From positions 3,596,001 through 3,660,000 of the forward strand of contig NZ_CP035382.1 of assembly GCF_006874705.1 (NCBI RefSeq): a stretch of DNA of 64,000 nt. The letters run 5' to 3'. Shown here one piece after another: positions 1-10,819 of the stretch; the first letter of the stretch is position 1; each line of letters starts with the position of its first letter. Origin of the DNA: Leclercia adecarboxylata. GTDB lineage: Bacteria > Pseudomonadota > Gammaproteobacteria > Enterobacterales > Enterobacteriaceae. The translations under genes and the position numbers were made by a program. The notes beneath the pieces are model-generated. The model did no database searches and was not told where the DNA came from. It worked only from the letters and a program-made list of their open reading frames with translations.

Positions 1-528
1 GAAGTTTTTCTCGGTGATATCACCACCCTGCATGTCGATGTGGTGGTCAATGCCGCCAATCCCTCGTTGATGGGCGGTGGCGGCGTGGATGGCGCCATTC
101 ACCGGGCGGCCGGGCCCGCACTGCTGGAGGCCTGCAAGGTGGTACGTCAGCAGCAGGGCGAATGCGCGCCGGGCCAGGCGGTCATTACTCTGGCAGGCGA
201 CCTGCCAGCCAAAGCGGTGATCCACACCGTTGGCCCCGTCTGGCATGGAGGCGATCGTCATGAAGCCCGGATCCTGGAAGAGGCTTATCGCAACAGCCTG
301 AACCTGGCGGCAGCCAACGGCTATCGCACCCTCGCATTCCCGGCAATCAGCACCGGCGTGTACGGTTATCCGCGTGCCGCAGCGGCAGAAATCGCCGTTA
401 ATACGGTTTCGGATTATCTCACCCGCAAGCCTCTGCCGGAGCGGGTATACTTTGTCTGCTATGATGAAGAAAATGCCCGGCTATACAAGCGACTGCTTAC
501 CCAACGAGGTCAGGAAACCGACGCATAA
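1..528 (+). CDS. ymdB: O-acetyl-ADP-ribose deacetylase YmdB, macro domain (5' end cut off)
   Basis: The reading frame is open from base 1; about five N-terminal codons lie outside the window. It is a single macro domain: the ADP-ribose loop reads [19 protein letters not shown], followed by the ISTGVYGYP phosphate-binding loop near residue 118. In E. coli YmdB hydrolyses O-acetyl-ADP-ribose and also inhibits RNase III. The stop lies past the likely start of clsC, so the two genes overlap, which fits the reported need of ClsC for YmdB. Internal GTG codons near position 40 fall after the conserved GDIT strand, so they are not the start. Confidence 0.95.
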   Translation, partial: EVFLGDITTLHVDVVVNAANPSLMGGGGVDGAIHRAAGPALLEACKVVRQQQGECAPGQAVITLAGDLPAKAVIHTVGPVWHGGDRHEARILEEAYRNSLNLAAANGYRTLAFPAISTGVYGYPRAAAAEIAVNTVSDYLTRKPLPERVYFVCYDEENARLYKRLLTQRGQETDA

Positions 529-1948
529 CACGCGACTTGGGCGCGCTATTGCGCCGGTTAGCTCTGCTCATCCTGGCCTTTGTGGTCTTCTCCCTCTTGA
601 TAACAGTCTTGACGCCTTCGCCTGCCGCTACCGGCTGGCGGAGATGGCGGAAAAGACCCTCGATGTGCAGTATTACATCTGGGAAGATGACATGTCCGGA
701 AGACTGTTGTTTTCCGTGTTGCTCTCCGCCGCCATGCGCGGCGTGCGGGTGCGTCTGCTGCTGGATGACAACAATACGCAGGGGCTGGACGCTATCCTGC
801 GCCTGCTGGACGCACATCCTAATTTCTCCGTTCGTCTGTTTAACCCTTTCTCATTTCGCACCCTGCGCGCCCTTGGTTACCTCACGGACTTCGCCCGACT
901 CAACCGGCGAATGCATAACAAGAGTTTTACCGTGGACGGGGAGGTCACTATTGTTGGTGGCAGAAATATCGGGGATGCCTATTTTGGCGCGGGCGAGGAG
1001 CCTTTATTCTCCGATCTGGATGTGATGGCAACAGGTCCGGTAGTTCAGGACGTGGCCGATGATTTTGAACGCTACTGGAACTGCGCCTCGGTTTCCACGC
1101 TCCAGCAGGTGCTGGAGCTGTCGGAGACCGAGATCGAAGATAAAATTCACCCGCCTGAAGAGTGGTATCGGGACGATATCACCCGCCGCTATCTGGATAA
1201 ACTCCAGTCCAGCGAGTTTATTACCCGCCTCGAGGCCGGTAATTTGCCGCTGATCTGGGCGAAAACCCGGTTGCTCAGTGACGATCCGCGTAAAGGGCAG
1301 GGCAGGGCAAAACGCCATTCGCTGCTGCCGCAGCGTTTGCTGGACGTCATGGGCTCGCCGGTGGAGCAAATTGCGATTATCTCCGCCTATTTTGTTCCGA
1401 CCCGGGCGGGGGTAGCCCTGCTGCTGCAGATGGTACGTAAAGGGGTAAAAGTCGCCATTATGACCAATTCCCTGGCGGCTAACGATGTCGCCGTGGTGCA
1501 TGCAGGCTATGCCCGCTGGCGCAAGAAGCTGTTGCGCCACGGCATTGAACTGTACGAACTTAAGCCGACCCAGGATGGCGTACCGGTGGTGCACGACCGC
1601 GGTATTACCGGGAACTCCGGTTCCAGCCTGCATGCCAAGACGTTCAGTATCGACGGTGAGAAAGTGTTTATTGGTTCGCTTAATTTTGATCCCCGGTCAA
1701 CCATGCTTAATACCGAGATGGGCTTTGTCATTGAAAGCGAGGTGCTGGCGAGACTGATCCATACCCGTTTTGTCCGCAGTCAACGCCATGAGGCCTGGCA
1801 GATAAAGCTGGACAGTCTGGGACGACTGAACTGGATTGAGCGCAAGGATGGAGAGGAAATTGTGCACACAAAGGAACCCAAAACCCGTTTCTGGCAGCGG
1901 ATGCTGGTGCGGCTGGCCTACTGGCTACCCGTAGAGTGGCTGCTGTAA
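473..1948 (+). CDS. clsC: cardiolipin synthase C
   Basis: Phospholipase D superfamily enzyme that makes cardiolipin, in E. coli from phosphatidylethanolamine plus phosphatidylglycerol. Two HKD motifs are visible: HNKSFTVDG followed by [10 protein letters not shown], and HAKTFSIDG followed by GSLNFDPRS. The N-terminal family motif [19 protein letters not shown] precedes DVQYYIW. The E. coli protein (473 aa) starts where this sequence has an AAC codon, so that start is not available. The nearest in-frame ATG upstream is at 473, inside ymdB, and gives 491 aa with a 56-bp overlap. An even earlier start at 461 or 464 is possible. The identity is sure; the start is not. Confidence 0.9.
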   Translation: MPGYTSDCLPNEVRKPTHNTRLGRAIAPVSSAHPGLCGLLPLDNSLDAFACRYRLAEMAEKTLDVQYYIWEDDMSGRLLFSVLLSAAMRGVRVRLLLDDNNTQGLDAILRLLDAHPNFSVRLFNPFSFRTLRALGYLTDFARLNRRMHNKSFTVDGEVTIVGGRNIGDAYFGAGEEPLFSDLDVMATGPVVQDVADDFERYWNCASVSTLQQVLELSETEIEDKIHPPEEWYRDDITRRYLDKLQSSEFITRLEAGNLPLIWAKTRLLSDDPRKGQGRAKRHSLLPQRLLDVMGSPVEQIAIISAYFVPTRAGVALLLQMVRKGVKVAIMTNSLAANDVAVVHAGYARWRKKLLRHGIELYELKPTQDGVPVVHDRGITGNSGSSLHAKTFSIDGEKVFIGSLNFDPRSTMLNTEMGFVIESEVLARLIHTRFVRSQRHEAWQIKLDSLGRLNWIERKDGEEIVHTKEPKTRFWQRMLVRLAYWLPVEWLL

Positions 1949-1952
1949 AGCG

Positions 1953-1974
1953 GCGCCGGTTCAGTGACCGGCGC
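1953..1974. terminator. hairpin between convergent clsC and opgC
   Basis: Perfect 8-bp stem GCGCCGGT/ACCGGCGC in the 33-bp gap between the two convergent stop codons. There is no clear U-tract on either side, so termination efficiency is uncertain. Confidence 0.5.
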
Positions 1975-1981
1975 ACAACAT

Positions 1982-3142
1982 TTAGCTGGTGGCCTGCGGG
2001 GTGTTATTGGGTTTGCTGGCCGGTTTACCGGAAAATAAGAAGCGCAGCAGCGGAATACGCAGATGAATTTCATACAGCGCAATCGCAATACCGACCACGA
2101 ACACCAGCCCGCAGATAAAGCCCAGCAGATTTGAGCTGATATGCGGCGTGATATAAGCGCCAAAGAACAGCGTCAACGGGTGATGCACCAGATAGATAAA
2201 CAGCGAGGCGTTGACAAAATAGGTCACGCGCGCGGATTTAAAGTTCAGCAGGCGGTGCCCCAGGGCAAAGACCACATTTACCATCCACAGCCCCAGCAGC
2301 ATGGTGATCACGCTTTCGGTTTCATACATCCACGCATCACCGCTGCCATAACGCTGATTCAGCAGATAGGCGACAAACGCCAGCGCCGCCCCGAGGGTGC
2401 AGCCGCGCGATGGGGTAGTGAACAGGGCTTTCAGTTTGGGATGCACAAATGCCAGCGCGCCAATCATAAAGAAAGGAAGATAGAAGAGCGTCTGCATCAC
2501 CACAAAATTAAACAGACCGTCGCTGAGGATCGGCGAGTAAACCATTAACAGCGTGCGGCGCAGCGCAGCATAGGCAATGCCCAGCAGTAAAAACAGAATC
2601 GACAGTTTGCCCCAGCTGATGTTGGCAAAAAACGTCTCCGTCCGGGTACTGAGATGGCGGCGCATGCGGCTGAACAGCCACAGGCAGACCGTGGTCATCA
2701 CCACCAGCACCAGCAGGAACCACAGGTGCGAGATCAGTTCCCAGGCGAGGGTGTTGTATTTTTCGTACAGCGACAGGTTGTGCCAGGTATCCGCTTTGCC
2801 TTTTACGTACTGCAGCATAATAAATTGCGGCAGCGTGAGCAGGGGAATAGCGGTGAGCATCGGGATGCCGACGCGCTCGACGCGCACTTTCCACCACCGT
2901 TTAAGCGGGTAGCGCAGAAAAAGCATGTAGGAAAAATAGCCCGAAATAACGAAAAAGACCTGCATCCGGAAGGAATGGATAAAATCGTTGAATAGCGTCA
3001 GCCACCACGAGGACTCGGCGCTATTGACGTGCCAGACGTGGCTCGAATAGATCAATGAGATGTGAAATGGGATCCCCAGCAGCATGAGCCAGGCCCGAAT
3101 AGAATCAAGGAAATATTCGCGTTGTGCGGGTACGGTACTCAT
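1982..3142 (-). CDS. opgC: glucans biosynthesis protein C (OPG succinyltransferase)
   Basis: Integral membrane acyltransferase-3 family protein of 386 aa, about ten hydrophobic segments, matching the usual 385 aa of OpgC/MdoC. The N-terminus carries the family signature [20 protein letters not shown], and FFVISGYFS follows near residue 63. It transfers succinyl groups to nascent osmoregulated periplasmic glucans at the inner membrane. It is divergent from opgGH, which make the glucan backbone. The ATG at 3142 is the natural start; the C-terminus ends in a short polar tail. Confidence 0.96.
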   Translation of the reverse strand: MSTVPAQREYFLDSIRAWLMLLGIPFHISLIYSSHVWHVNSAESSWWLTLFNDFIHSFRMQVFFVISGYFSYMLFLRYPLKRWWKVRVERVGIPMLTAIPLLTLPQFIMLQYVKGKADTWHNLSLYEKYNTLAWELISHLWFLLVLVVMTTVCLWLFSRMRRHLSTRTETFFANISWGKLSILFLLLGIAYAALRRTLLMVYSPILSDGLFNFVVMQTLFYLPFFMIGALAFVHPKLKALFTTPSRGCTLGAALAFVAYLLNQRYGSGDAWMYETESVITMLLGLWMVNVVFALGHRLLNFKSARVTYFVNASLFIYLVHHPLTLFFGAYITPHISSNLLGFICGLVFVVGIAIALYEIHLRIPLLRFLFSGKPASKPNNTPQATS

Positions 3143-3397
3143 ATGACGTTGCGCATTCTCAGACTTATCGCCTTATCCCTAAGACCAATAGTGGTTACAT
3201 TCGGGGCCAACCCTACACGAAGTCCGACATACTGTCTCCAGGATAAGCACGCAAAGTGAAAACGGGTTACTTTCATTTGCTTAATCCATGAGCCAGCACG
3301 CTGAACAAAGCGGTGATTATGTTGTCGGAATGCCTGATTTTCCATTAAAATGGATCGGATCGATATAAGCACACAAAGGGGGAAGTGCTTACTTATT

Positions 3398-4951
3398 ATG
3401 AAACATACACCACATATGATGAAAATGCGTTGGTTAGGGGCAGCCGTCTTGTTGTCTCTGTATACCTCATCGGCCCTGGCCTTTACCATCGACGACGTCG
3501 CAAAACAGGCAAAATCGATGGCGGGTAAAGGGTACGAAGCGCCAAAAAGTAACTTGCCCTCCGTTTTCCGCGACATGAAATATGCGGACTATCAGCAGAT
3601 CCAGTTTAATCACGATAAAGCGTACTGGAATAAGATTAAGACCCCATTCAAGCTTGAGTTTTATCATCAGGGGATGTACTTCGACACGCCTGTTACTATT
3701 AATGAAGTGACAGCCAATGCGGTACGTAAGATCAAGTACAGCCCGGATTATTTTAATTTCGGCAATGTGCAACACGATAAAGACACCGTGAAAGATCTGG
3801 GCTTTGCGGGCTTTAAAGTGCTTTATCCTATCAACAGTAAAGATAAGAACGACGAAATTGTCAGCATGCTGGGGGCGAGCTATTTCCGCGTGATCGGCGG
3901 CGGCCAGGTGTACGGCCTCTCTGCGCGTGGTCTGGCGATCGATACCGCCCTGCCTTCCGGGGAAGAGTTCCCTCGTTTTCGCGAGTTCTGGATTGAGCGT
4001 CCAAAACCGACCGACAAACGCCTGACTATCTATGCCCTGCTGGATTCTCCGCGTGCGACCGGTGCCTATCGTTTCGTCATTATTCCGGGCCGAGACACCG
4101 TGGTTGACGTGCAGTCAAAAGTCTATCTGCGCGATAAAGTCGGCAAGCTGGGCGTTGCGCCATTAACCAGTATGTTCCTGTTCGGGCCTAACCAGCCGTC
4201 GTCCGCCACCAACTTCCGCCCGGAACTGCATGACTCTAACGGTCTGTCGATTCTTGCCGGGAACGGCGAGTGGATCTGGCGTCCGCTGAACAACCCGAAA
4301 CATCTGGCGGTAAGCAGCTTCAGCATGGAAAACCCACAGGGGTTCGGCCTGCTGCAGCGCGGTCGTCAGTTCTCTCGCTTTGAAGATCTGGACGATCGTT
4401 ACGATCTGCGCCCAAGCGCCTGGATCACCCCGAAAGGCGAGTGGGGCAAAGGTAAAGTTGAGCTGGTAGAGATCCCGACCAACGACGAAACCAACGACAA
4501 CATCGTCGCGTACTGGACGCCGGATCAGCTTCCGGAAGCCGGGAAAGAGATGAACTTCAACTACTCCATCACCATGAGCCGCGATGAAGACAAACTGCAT
4601 GCGCCAGAAAACGCGTATGTGCTGCAGACGCGCCGTTCAACCGGTGACGTGAAGCAGTCGAATCTTATCCGTCAGCCGGATGGCACTATCGCGTTCGTGG
4701 TGGACTTCACCGGTCAGGAGATGGCTAAACTGGCGCCGGAAACCCCGGTCACCGCGCAGGCAAGCATCGGTGATAACGGTGAAATCGTTGAAAACAACGT
4801 GCGTTATAACCCGGTCACTAAAGGCTGGCGTTTAACCCTGCGTGTGAAACTGAAAGACGCGAAACAACCGACTGAGATGCGTGCCTCTCTGGTGAACGCT
4901 GACCAGCCGCTGAGTGAAACCTGGAGCTATCAGCTACCTGCCAATGAATAA
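3398..4951 (+). CDS. opgG: glucans biosynthesis protein G (periplasmic)
   Basis: Periplasmic protein needed for osmoregulated periplasmic glucan synthesis, probably shaping beta-1,6 branching of the backbone. Start ATG at 3398 has a GGGGGAAG purine run about 12 bases upstream; a second ATG at 3416 would give exactly the 511-aa E. coli form but has no ribosome-binding site. A signal peptide (positively charged start, [17 protein letters not shown], cleavage after ALA) is followed by the OpgG/MdoG domain through to the end. The last codons overlap the opgH start by 8 bases, so translation is probably coupled. The rest matches the family with no gaps. Confidence 0.95.
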   Translation: MKHTPHMMKMRWLGAAVLLSLYTSSALAFTIDDVAKQAKSMAGKGYEAPKSNLPSVFRDMKYADYQQIQFNHDKAYWNKIKTPFKLEFYHQGMYFDTPVTINEVTANAVRKIKYSPDYFNFGNVQHDKDTVKDLGFAGFKVLYPINSKDKNDEIVSMLGASYFRVIGGGQVYGLSARGLAIDTALPSGEEFPRFREFWIERPKPTDKRLTIYALLDSPRATGAYRFVIIPGRDTVVDVQSKVYLRDKVGKLGVAPLTSMFLFGPNQPSSATNFRPELHDSNGLSILAGNGEWIWRPLNNPKHLAVSSFSMENPQGFGLLQRGRQFSRFEDLDDRYDLRPSAWITPKGEWGKGKVELVEIPTNDETNDNIVAYWTPDQLPEAGKEMNFNYSITMSRDEDKLHAPENAYVLQTRRSTGDVKQSNLIRQPDGTIAFVVDFTGQEMAKLAPETPVTAQASIGDNGEIVENNVRYNPVTKGWRLTLRVKLKDAKQPTEMRASLVNADQPLSETWSYQLPANE

Positions 4952-7472
4952 GACAACTGAGTATATCGATGCCATGCCGCTGACCGATATCGAGAAGGCG
5001 GCACTGCCGAAGGGTGACATCAGCGCGGTGCATACCGCGCTGGATGCCGATCATCATCCGTTTACCCGTGAAGATGATACCCCGCTGGGCTCGGTTAAAA
5101 GCCGCCTTGAGCAGGCCTGGCCCGACTCACTGGCCGAAGGCCAGCTGATTCGCGATGACGAAGGGCGTACCCAGCTTGAGGCGATGCCGAAAGCGACGCG
5201 CTCCTCAATGTTCCCGGATCCCTGGCGCACCAACCCGGTGGGCCGTTTCTGGGATCGCCTGCGTGGCCGCGACGTGACCCCGCGCTACCTCTCTCGCCTG
5301 ACCAAAGAGCAGCAGGCCAGCGAGGAAAAATGGCGCACCGTCGGCAGTATTCGCCGCTACATCCTGCTGCTGCTGACCATCGCGCAGACCGTCGTCGCCA
5401 CCTGGTATATGAAGACCATTCTGCCTTACCAGGGCTGGGCGCTGATCAATCCGGCCGATATGTTCGGCCAGGATCTGCTGGTCTCGTTTATGCAGCTGCT
5501 GCCGTATATTCTGCAGAGCGGCATCCTGCTGCTGTTCGCCATTCTCTTCTGCTGGGTATCGGCCGGTTTCTGGACCGCGCTGATGGGCTTCCTGCAGCTG
5601 TTGATCGGCCGGGACAAATACAGCATCTCTGCGTCGACGGTGGGGGATGAACCTATCAACCCTGAGCACCGCACGGCGCTGATCATGCCTATCTGTAACG
5701 AAGACGTCGATCGCGTCTTCGCCGGCCTGCGTGCTACCTGGGAGTCGGTGAAAGCTACCGGTAACGGCGAACACTTCGACGTTTACATCCTGAGTGACAG
5801 CTACAACCCCGACATTTGCGTGGCGGAACAGAAAGCCTGGATGGAGCTGATCGCCGAAGTGCAGGGCGAAGGGCAGATCTTCTACCGTCGTCGCCGTCGT
5901 CGCGTGAAGCGTAAAAGCGGCAACATCGATGACTTCTGCCGTCGCTGGGGCAACCAGTACAGCTACATGGTGGTGCTGGATGCGGACTCGGTGATGACCG
6001 GTGACTGCCTGACGGGTCTCGTGCGCCTGATGGAAGCCAACCCCAACGCCGGGATCATCCAGTCTTCGCCAAAAGCGTCGGGCATGGACACGCTGTATGC
6101 GCGCTGCCAGCAGTTTGCAACGCGCGTGTACGGGCCGCTCTTTACCGCCGGTCTGCACTTCTGGCAGCTGGGTGAATCCCACTACTGGGGGCATAACGCC
6201 ATCATCCGCGTGAAGCCGTTCATCGAGCACTGTGCCCTGGCGCCGCTGCCGGGCGAAGGTTCCTTTGCGGGCTCGATCCTGTCGCATGACTTCGTGGAAG
6301 CCGCGCTGATGCGTCGTGCTGGTTGGGGGGTGTGGATTGCCTACGACCTCCCGGGCTCCTATGAAGAGCTGCCGCCGAACCTGCTGGATGAGCTGAAGCG
6401 TGACCGCCGCTGGTGTCACGGTAACCTGATGAACTTCCGCCTGTTCCTCGTCAAAGGGATGCACCCGGTACACCGTGCCGTGTTCCTGACCGGCGTGATG
6501 TCCTATCTCTCCGCGCCGCTGTGGTTTATGTTCCTGGCCCTGTCGACCGCGCTGCAGGTGGTGCACGCCCTGACCGAGCCGCAGTACTTCCTGCAACCGC
6601 GCCAGCTGTTCCCGGTGTGGCCGCAGTGGCGTCCTGAGCTGGCGATCGCGCTCTTTGCCTCGACGATGGTGCTGCTGTTCCTGCCGAAGCTGCTCAGTAT
6701 CGTGCTGATCTGGTGTAAGGGCTCGAAAGAGTACGGCGGTTTCTTCCGCGTAACGCTCTCCCTGCTGCTGGAAGTGCTGTTCTCGGTACTGCTGGCACCG
6801 GTGCGTATGCTGTTCCACACCGTCTTCGTGGTCAGCGCGTTCCTCGGCTGGGAAGTGGTCTGGAACTCACCGCAGCGTGACGATGACTCCACCCCGTGGA
6901 GTGAAGCCTTTATGCGTCACGGCTCGCAGATGCTGCTTGGCCTGGTGTGGGCCGTAGGGATGGCGTGGCTGGATCTGCGCTTCCTGTTCTGGCTGGCACC
7001 GATTGTCTTCTCGCTGATCCTGTCGCCGTTCGTGTCGGTGATCTCCAGCCGGTCGACCGTGGGTCTGCGCACCAAACGCTGGAAGCTGTTCCTGATCCCG
7101 GAAGAGTATTCCCCGCCGCAGGTGCTGGTGGATACCGACAGGTATCTGGAGCTCAACCGCAGCCGTTCGCTGGAAGATGGTTTTATGCACGCCGTGTTTA
7201 ACCCATCGTTCAACGCGCTGGCCACCGCCATGGCGACTGCCCGTCACCGTGCCAGCCATGTGCTGGAGATCGCCCGCGATCGTCACGTTGAGCAGGCGCT
7301 GAACGAGACCCCGGAGAAGCTGAACCGCGATCGTCGTCTGGTGTTGCTGAGCGACCCGGTCACCTTGTCGCGCCTGCATTATCGTGTCTGGTCCGCCCCG
7401 GAGAAATACTCTTCATGGGTGAACCATTATCAGACGTTGAAGATGAACCCGCAGGCGTTGAAGACCAAATAA
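4944..7472 (+). CDS. opgH: glucans biosynthesis glucosyltransferase H
   Basis: Inner-membrane glycosyltransferase that builds the beta-1,2 glucan backbone of OPGs from UDP-glucose; in E. coli it also delays FtsZ assembly in rich medium. 842 aa (E. coli 847). Two N-terminal membrane helices (near residues 140-215) flank a GT-2 cytoplasmic domain with [11 protein letters not shown] (DxD), a later catalytic D in LSHDFVEA, and the RRWCHGNL acceptor motif (Q/RxxRW type), then about six C-terminal helices. The ATG at 4944 overlaps the opgG stop; the conserved start [12 protein letters not shown] fixes it. A longer in-frame extension into opgG is not conserved. Confidence 0.96.
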   Translation: MNKTTEYIDAMPLTDIEKAALPKGDISAVHTALDADHHPFTREDDTPLGSVKSRLEQAWPDSLAEGQLIRDDEGRTQLEAMPKATRSSMFPDPWRTNPVGRFWDRLRGRDVTPRYLSRLTKEQQASEEKWRTVGSIRRYILLLLTIAQTVVATWYMKTILPYQGWALINPADMFGQDLLVSFMQLLPYILQSGILLLFAILFCWVSAGFWTALMGFLQLLIGRDKYSISASTVGDEPINPEHRTALIMPICNEDVDRVFAGLRATWESVKATGNGEHFDVYILSDSYNPDICVAEQKAWMELIAEVQGEGQIFYRRRRRRVKRKSGNIDDFCRRWGNQYSYMVVLDADSVMTGDCLTGLVRLMEANPNAGIIQSSPKASGMDTLYARCQQFATRVYGPLFTAGLHFWQLGESHYWGHNAIIRVKPFIEHCALAPLPGEGSFAGSILSHDFVEAALMRRAGWGVWIAYDLPGSYEELPPNLLDELKRDRRWCHGNLMNFRLFLVKGMHPVHRAVFLTGVMSYLSAPLWFMFLALSTALQVVHALTEPQYFLQPRQLFPVWPQWRPELAIALFASTMVLLFLPKLLSIVLIWCKGSKEYGGFFRVTLSLLLEVLFSVLLAPVRMLFHTVFVVSAFLGWEVVWNSPQRDDDSTPWSEAFMRHGSQMLLGLVWAVGMAWLDLRFLFWLAPIVFSLILSPFVSVISSRSTVGLRTKRWKLFLIPEEYSPPQVLVDTDRYLELNRSRSLEDGFMHAVFNPSFNALATAMATARHRASHVLEIARDRHVEQALNETPEKLNRDRRLVLLSDPVTLSRLHYRVWSAPEKYSSWVNHYQTLKMNPQALKTK

Positions 7473-7492
7473 GCCGTCAGTGTTGCATGACG

Positions 7493-7524
7493 TGTAGGCC
7501 GGGTAAGCGTAGCGCCACCCGGCA
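7493..7524. repeat. REP element (single)
   Basis: Imperfect palindrome TGTAGGCCGGGTAAGCGTAG followed by CGCCACCCGGCA, the typical enterobacterial REP unit. It sits just after the opgH stop and before its terminator hairpin. The same unit recurs at about 21.1, 41.4 and 54.6 kb. Confidence 0.92.
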
Positions 7525-7529
7525 AATAA

Positions 7530-7555
7530 ATACCGGCTCCAGGGCCGGTATTTTT
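7530..7555 (+). terminator. opgGH rho-independent terminator
   Basis: Stem TACCGGC/GCCGGTA with loop TCCAGG followed by five Ts. It ends 16 bases before the yceK start, so yceK must have its own promoter or depend on read-through. Confidence 0.8.
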
Positions 7556-7571
7556 ATCTTTGAGGTATTAA

Positions 7572-7799
7572 ATGCGATTTTTCATCGTCATTACGATGGC
7601 GTTATTACTGAGCGGCTGCGGGAGTATTATCAGCCGGACCATCCCGGGGCAGGGACACGGCAATCAATACTATCCGGGCGTGCAGTGGGACGTTCGCGAC
7701 TCCGCGTGGCGTTACCTGACGGTGCTGGATCTGCCATTCTCGCTGGTTTTCGATACCCTGCTACTGCCCATCGACGCTCAGCATGGGCCCTATGAGTAA
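7572..7799 (+). CDS. yceK: YceK outer/inner membrane lipoprotein (DUF1375)
   Basis: 75-aa lipoprotein, the same length as E. coli YceK. A type II signal peptide ends in the lipobox LLSGC at residues 14-18, followed by GSIISRTIPGQGHGNQYYPG and a hydrophobic DLPFSLVFDTLLLPID segment typical of the DUF1375 family. Function is unknown; expression is reported to respond to envelope conditions in E. coli. A GAGGTATTAA ribosome-binding region precedes the ATG. It abuts the convergent msyB with adjoining stop codons and no terminator between them. Confidence 0.93.
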   Translation: MRFFIVITMALLLSGCGSIISRTIPGQGHGNQYYPGVQWDVRDSAWRYLTVLDLPFSLVFDTLLLPIDAQHGPYE

Positions 7800-8174
7800 C
7801 TAACGCTCATCCCACTCATCCGCTGCGGTTTGGCCCTCTTCGGTATCCAGCGGCGGCTCAAGCTGGAATTCACCCTCATCCCATTCATGCAGGGTGTTCT
7901 CTTCCAGCCACTCCTGACGGAGCTCAATTTCGTCATAATCGCCATCAAACACTGCCTGAGCCGCTTCACCGCTCAGCACCGGCAGACATTCGCCGTCTTC
8001 GCCGTCATCGGCAAAAAATTCGGCCTGCCACATAATGTCCCCATCCTGCATGACATATTTCTGGATATTGAGTTGCTCAATATTCGCGTCATCTTCCTCA
8101 ATGCCGGGATTATCAGCGAGGAACTCCTCGCGCGCGGCATCAATCGCTTCCTCTAGAGTGGCAAACATAGTCAT
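7800..8174 (-). CDS. msyB: acidic protein MsyB
   Basis: 124-aa, strongly acidic cytoplasmic protein, the E. coli length. It was originally found as a multicopy suppressor of secY/secA export defects; its true role is unclear. The sequence is rich in D/E throughout, ending DTEEGQTAADEWDER. The start at 8174 (MTMFATLEEAID) matches the family and has a GGGAGACGCC Shine-Dalgarno; an upstream in-frame ATG at 8198 would add eight unconserved residues. It converges on yceK. Confidence 0.93.
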   Translation of the reverse strand: MTMFATLEEAIDAAREEFLADNPGIEEDDANIEQLNIQKYVMQDGDIMWQAEFFADDGEDGECLPVLSGEAAQAVFDGDYDEIELRQEWLEENTLHEWDEGEFQLEPPLDTEEGQTAADEWDER

Positions 8175-8272
8175 CGGCGTCTCCCTGTGATTTGACATGG
8201 TGTTCAGGGAAAGAATAGCTGATTCTCCATAATTGCAAGTATGAAAGCCGTAAAAGCATTCACGAAGTTGTC

Positions 8273-9523
8273 TTAATCTGGCGCAGATACCCTATCCGGC
8301 TCGTGGACAGACCGCGGCTGGCGAACGGCGCGCGACAGACTTACCCAGGAGTAAAAGACGTTAAACATCACCACGCAAGCGGTCACAATAAACACCGCGC
8401 GAAAACCGTAGCTGGCCGCGATACCGGCCCCGAGAAGCGGGCCGGTGACGTTGCCGATATCACGGAACGACTGGTTATAGCTGAAGATACGGCCGGCAAT
8501 CTGATTGGTGGAGTTATAAACCAGTAGGGTCTGGACCGCAGGCAGCAGGGCACCATCGGCCGCCCCGAGCAAAAAGCGCAGTACGCCCAGCTGCCACGGC
8601 GATTGCACGAAGGACATCGGGATAAGCAGCAGGACGGAGATCGCCAGGGCGACAATCAGGATCCTTTCCGGGCCGATGCGATCCCCCAGTTTACCCAGCC
8701 GCGGGGCGCTGATCAGCGCGGCCACGCCGGGCACCGAGGCGATTAAGCCGCTGATAAAGGCGATATTGCTGACGTGGCCGGCGAGGTCGCGTACATACAG
8801 GGTCAGGATCGGCGCGATGGACCCGGTCGCTACCTGAATGATCATGGTGGTGACAAACAGGCTGATTACCAGTCGGGGGTTTTTCAGCGAGGCGAACACC
8901 TGGCGGGCATGCAGCATCTCTTTTTTGGGCACCGGAGTAAAATTTTCGCGAATGCAGAAAAAGGTCAGCAGGAAGCAGGCAAACAGGACGCCCGCGGTGA
9001 TGAAAAAGACCGGGCGCAGACCGTAGCTGTCCGCCAGAAGCCCGCCGGCCAACGGGCCGAGCAGAGCGCCGCTCACCGCACCGGTGGAGAGGGTGCCTAA
9101 CGCCCAGCCGCTTTTATGGCGAGGAATTTGCGTGGCGATAAGCGCGTTGGCATTGGGCACAAACCCGCCCAGCAGTCCCAGCACGGCGCGTAAGATCAGA
9201 AATTGCCAGATGTTTTGCGCCATCCCCATCAGCAGCATGATAATCGCCATCCCCAGCGCCGAGCGCAGCAGCATAATCTTACGCCCCTTGCGATCGGCCA
9301 GCCCACCCCAGAACGGAGACGCGATGGTGGAGAAGAGGAAGGTGATGCTGAAGACCAGCCCCGACCACATGTTGAGGGCGCTGTGGCCGCTGACGCCCAG
9401 CTGTTCGACATACAGCGGCAGGAAAGGCATGACCAGGCTAAAGGCGGCCCCGGTGAGAAAGCAGCCCAGCCAGGCCACCATGAGGTTCCGCTTCCAGTTA
9501 ATTGGCGTTTCTGAGGGAGACAT
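8273..9523 (-). CDS. mdtG: multidrug efflux MFS transporter MdtG
   Basis: 12-helix major facilitator of 416 aa (E. coli 408), DHA1 drug:H+ antiporter type. Motif A is visible as [11 protein letters not shown] after helix 2, and the repeat half has [11 protein letters not shown]. In E. coli it confers fosfomycin and deoxycholate resistance and belongs to the MarA/SoxS/Rob regulon. The start at 9523 ([13 protein letters not shown]) aligns with the E. coli start; the longer frame to 9559 is unconserved. The C-terminal tail, after [11 protein letters not shown], is longer and different from E. coli. Confidence 0.94.
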   Translation of the reverse strand: MSPSETPINWKRNLMVAWLGCFLTGAAFSLVMPFLPLYVEQLGVSGHSALNMWSGLVFSITFLFSTIASPFWGGLADRKGRKIMLLRSALGMAIIMLLMGMAQNIWQFLILRAVLGLLGGFVPNANALIATQIPRHKSGWALGTLSTGAVSGALLGPLAGGLLADSYGLRPVFFITAGVLFACFLLTFFCIRENFTPVPKKEMLHARQVFASLKNPRLVISLFVTTMIIQVATGSIAPILTLYVRDLAGHVSNIAFISGLIASVPGVAALISAPRLGKLGDRIGPERILIVALAISVLLLIPMSFVQSPWQLGVLRFLLGAADGALLPAVQTLLVYNSTNQIAGRIFSYNQSFRDIGNVTGPLLGAGIAASYGFRAVFIVTACVVMFNVFYSWVSLSRAVRQPRSVHEPDRVSAPD

Positions 9524-9631
9524 AGCTATCCGCATTATGATGCGCAGCGGCATCATCATTTAAAGAAGTAATAAGCCTGCTAATTATGCGCCTGGGTGAT
9601 GGTTGCTGCAATGCGGGAAAGCATGATAAGT

Positions 9632-9660
9632 CAAAAGGGTGGTGCGGCCGGAGAGGCCGC
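9632..9660 (-). terminator. possible lpxL terminator
   Basis: On the minus strand a GCGGCC/GGCCGC stem is followed, after ACCACCC, by TTTTG. It lies just past the lpxL stop. The short U-run makes this only a fair candidate. Confidence 0.45.
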
Positions 9661-9671
9661 AGGGCACAACG

Positions 9672-10598
9672 TTAATAGCGGGAAGGTACGCCTTCAGGGC
9701 GGGTTTTGAAGCGGCGATGCAGCCACATATACTGTTCCGGTGCCAGCAGGATGCACTTCTCAACCACCTCATTCATCCACGCGGCGGTGGTTTTCGCATC
9801 GTCCAGCGGTGGGGAACACTCTGGTTCCAGCATCATCAGCTCATAGCCCTTACCGTTGGATTTGCGGCGCGGTACGAAGGGCACAATTGCCGCCTGCGAC
9901 AGACGGGCCAGCGTCCAGGTACCTGTGGTAGTGGCCGCTTCATCGACGGCAAAGAACGGAACGAAGACGCTGGCGCCCGGGCCGTAGTCATGGTCCGGCG
10001 CATACCAGATCACTTCGCCGGATTTCAGCGCCCGGATCATGCCCTTGAGATCTTTACGGTCGATCATGCTCTTGTTGGAGCGCATCCGGCCCCAGGTTTG
10101 CAGCCAGTCGATCACCGGATTGTCGTTCGGGCGATAGACGCCGATGCCGGGGGCCTGCATGCCGAACATCCTCGCGCCGATCTCCAGGGTCAGAAAATGG
10201 ACGCCAATCAGCAGTACGCCGGTTTTCTGCGCCTGGAGCTGATGCACGGGCTCCATGCCGGTGCCGGTCACTTCGGTCCAGCGCGCCATGCGTTTATCGG
10301 ACCAGAACCATGCCATCCCGGTCTCCATCAGCCCCATGCCGACGGATTCAAAGTTTTTGACCACCATGTCGTGACGCTCTTGCTCGCTCATCTCAGGAAA
10401 ACAGAGTTCCAGATTGCGTCGGGCGATCCAGGCGCGGCGGGACATAAAGCGCATCGCCAGGCGACCCAGGCCGCAGCCGAGACGGTAGATCAGCGGGTAG
10501 GGCAGCTGCACCAGTAACCATAATAAACCGATGCCAGCCCAGGTCAGCCAGTAACGAGGATGTAATAGCGCAGTGGAAAATTTAGGTAATTGAGTCAT
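9672..10598 (-). CDS. lpxL: lipid A biosynthesis lauroyltransferase LpxL
   Basis: Transfers laurate from lauroyl-ACP to Kdo2-lipid IVA at the inner membrane, the first late acylation of lipid A (formerly HtrB). 308 aa against 306 in E. coli. One N-terminal membrane anchor (residues about 18-35) precedes the acyltransferase domain; the HX4E/D catalytic motif is HFLTLE near residue 143, followed by [13 protein letters not shown]. The AGGAACGAC ribosome-binding site directly precedes the ATG. Divergent from trhO. The fatty-acid synthesis cluster that supplies its substrate lies 32 kb further on. Confidence 0.96.
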   Translation of the reverse strand: MTQLPKFSTALLHPRYWLTWAGIGLLWLLVQLPYPLIYRLGCGLGRLAMRFMSRRAWIARRNLELCFPEMSEQERHDMVVKNFESVGMGLMETGMAWFWSDKRMARWTEVTGTGMEPVHQLQAQKTGVLLIGVHFLTLEIGARMFGMQAPGIGVYRPNDNPVIDWLQTWGRMRSNKSMIDRKDLKGMIRALKSGEVIWYAPDHDYGPGASVFVPFFAVDEAATTTGTWTLARLSQAAIVPFVPRRKSNGKGYELMMLEPECSPPLDDAKTTAAWMNEVVEKCILLAPEQYMWLHRRFKTRPEGVPSRY

Positions 10599-10819
10599 GT
10601 CGTTCCTGTTTTTAATACGTCCTGTCGGCAGATTGTCGCATTATTCGTTTCATATCCAAAACGGATGACAACGGAATGTTCATAAAAACGTCAAATGTTA
10701 TTGCCCGGGCATTAAGAGGTATGAAATGTAGCGCAAAATGAAGGGATGTAAATTCTCATTGTTTGCTATATGATGCCGCCCGATTTTCATTCTCACTACG
10801 ATTGCAGGAACCGTACACC

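Noticed and set aside
537..640. Frame with a hydrophobic N-terminus ([18 protein letters not shown]) overlapping the start of clsC
   Set aside because: It looks like a signal anchor, but the conserved ClsC segment [18 protein letters not shown] uses the same bases in another frame, and the hydrophobic frame runs into unrelated sequence. It is a shadow.
5205..6818. 537-codon open frame on the minus strand inside opgH
   Set aside because: Antisense to a conserved gene in a GC-rich region; composition is rich in H, R and Q, typical of a shadow frame.
9639..10517. 292-codon plus-strand frame antisense to lpxL
   Set aside because: Complement of a clear gene; no ribosome-binding site or recognisable domain.
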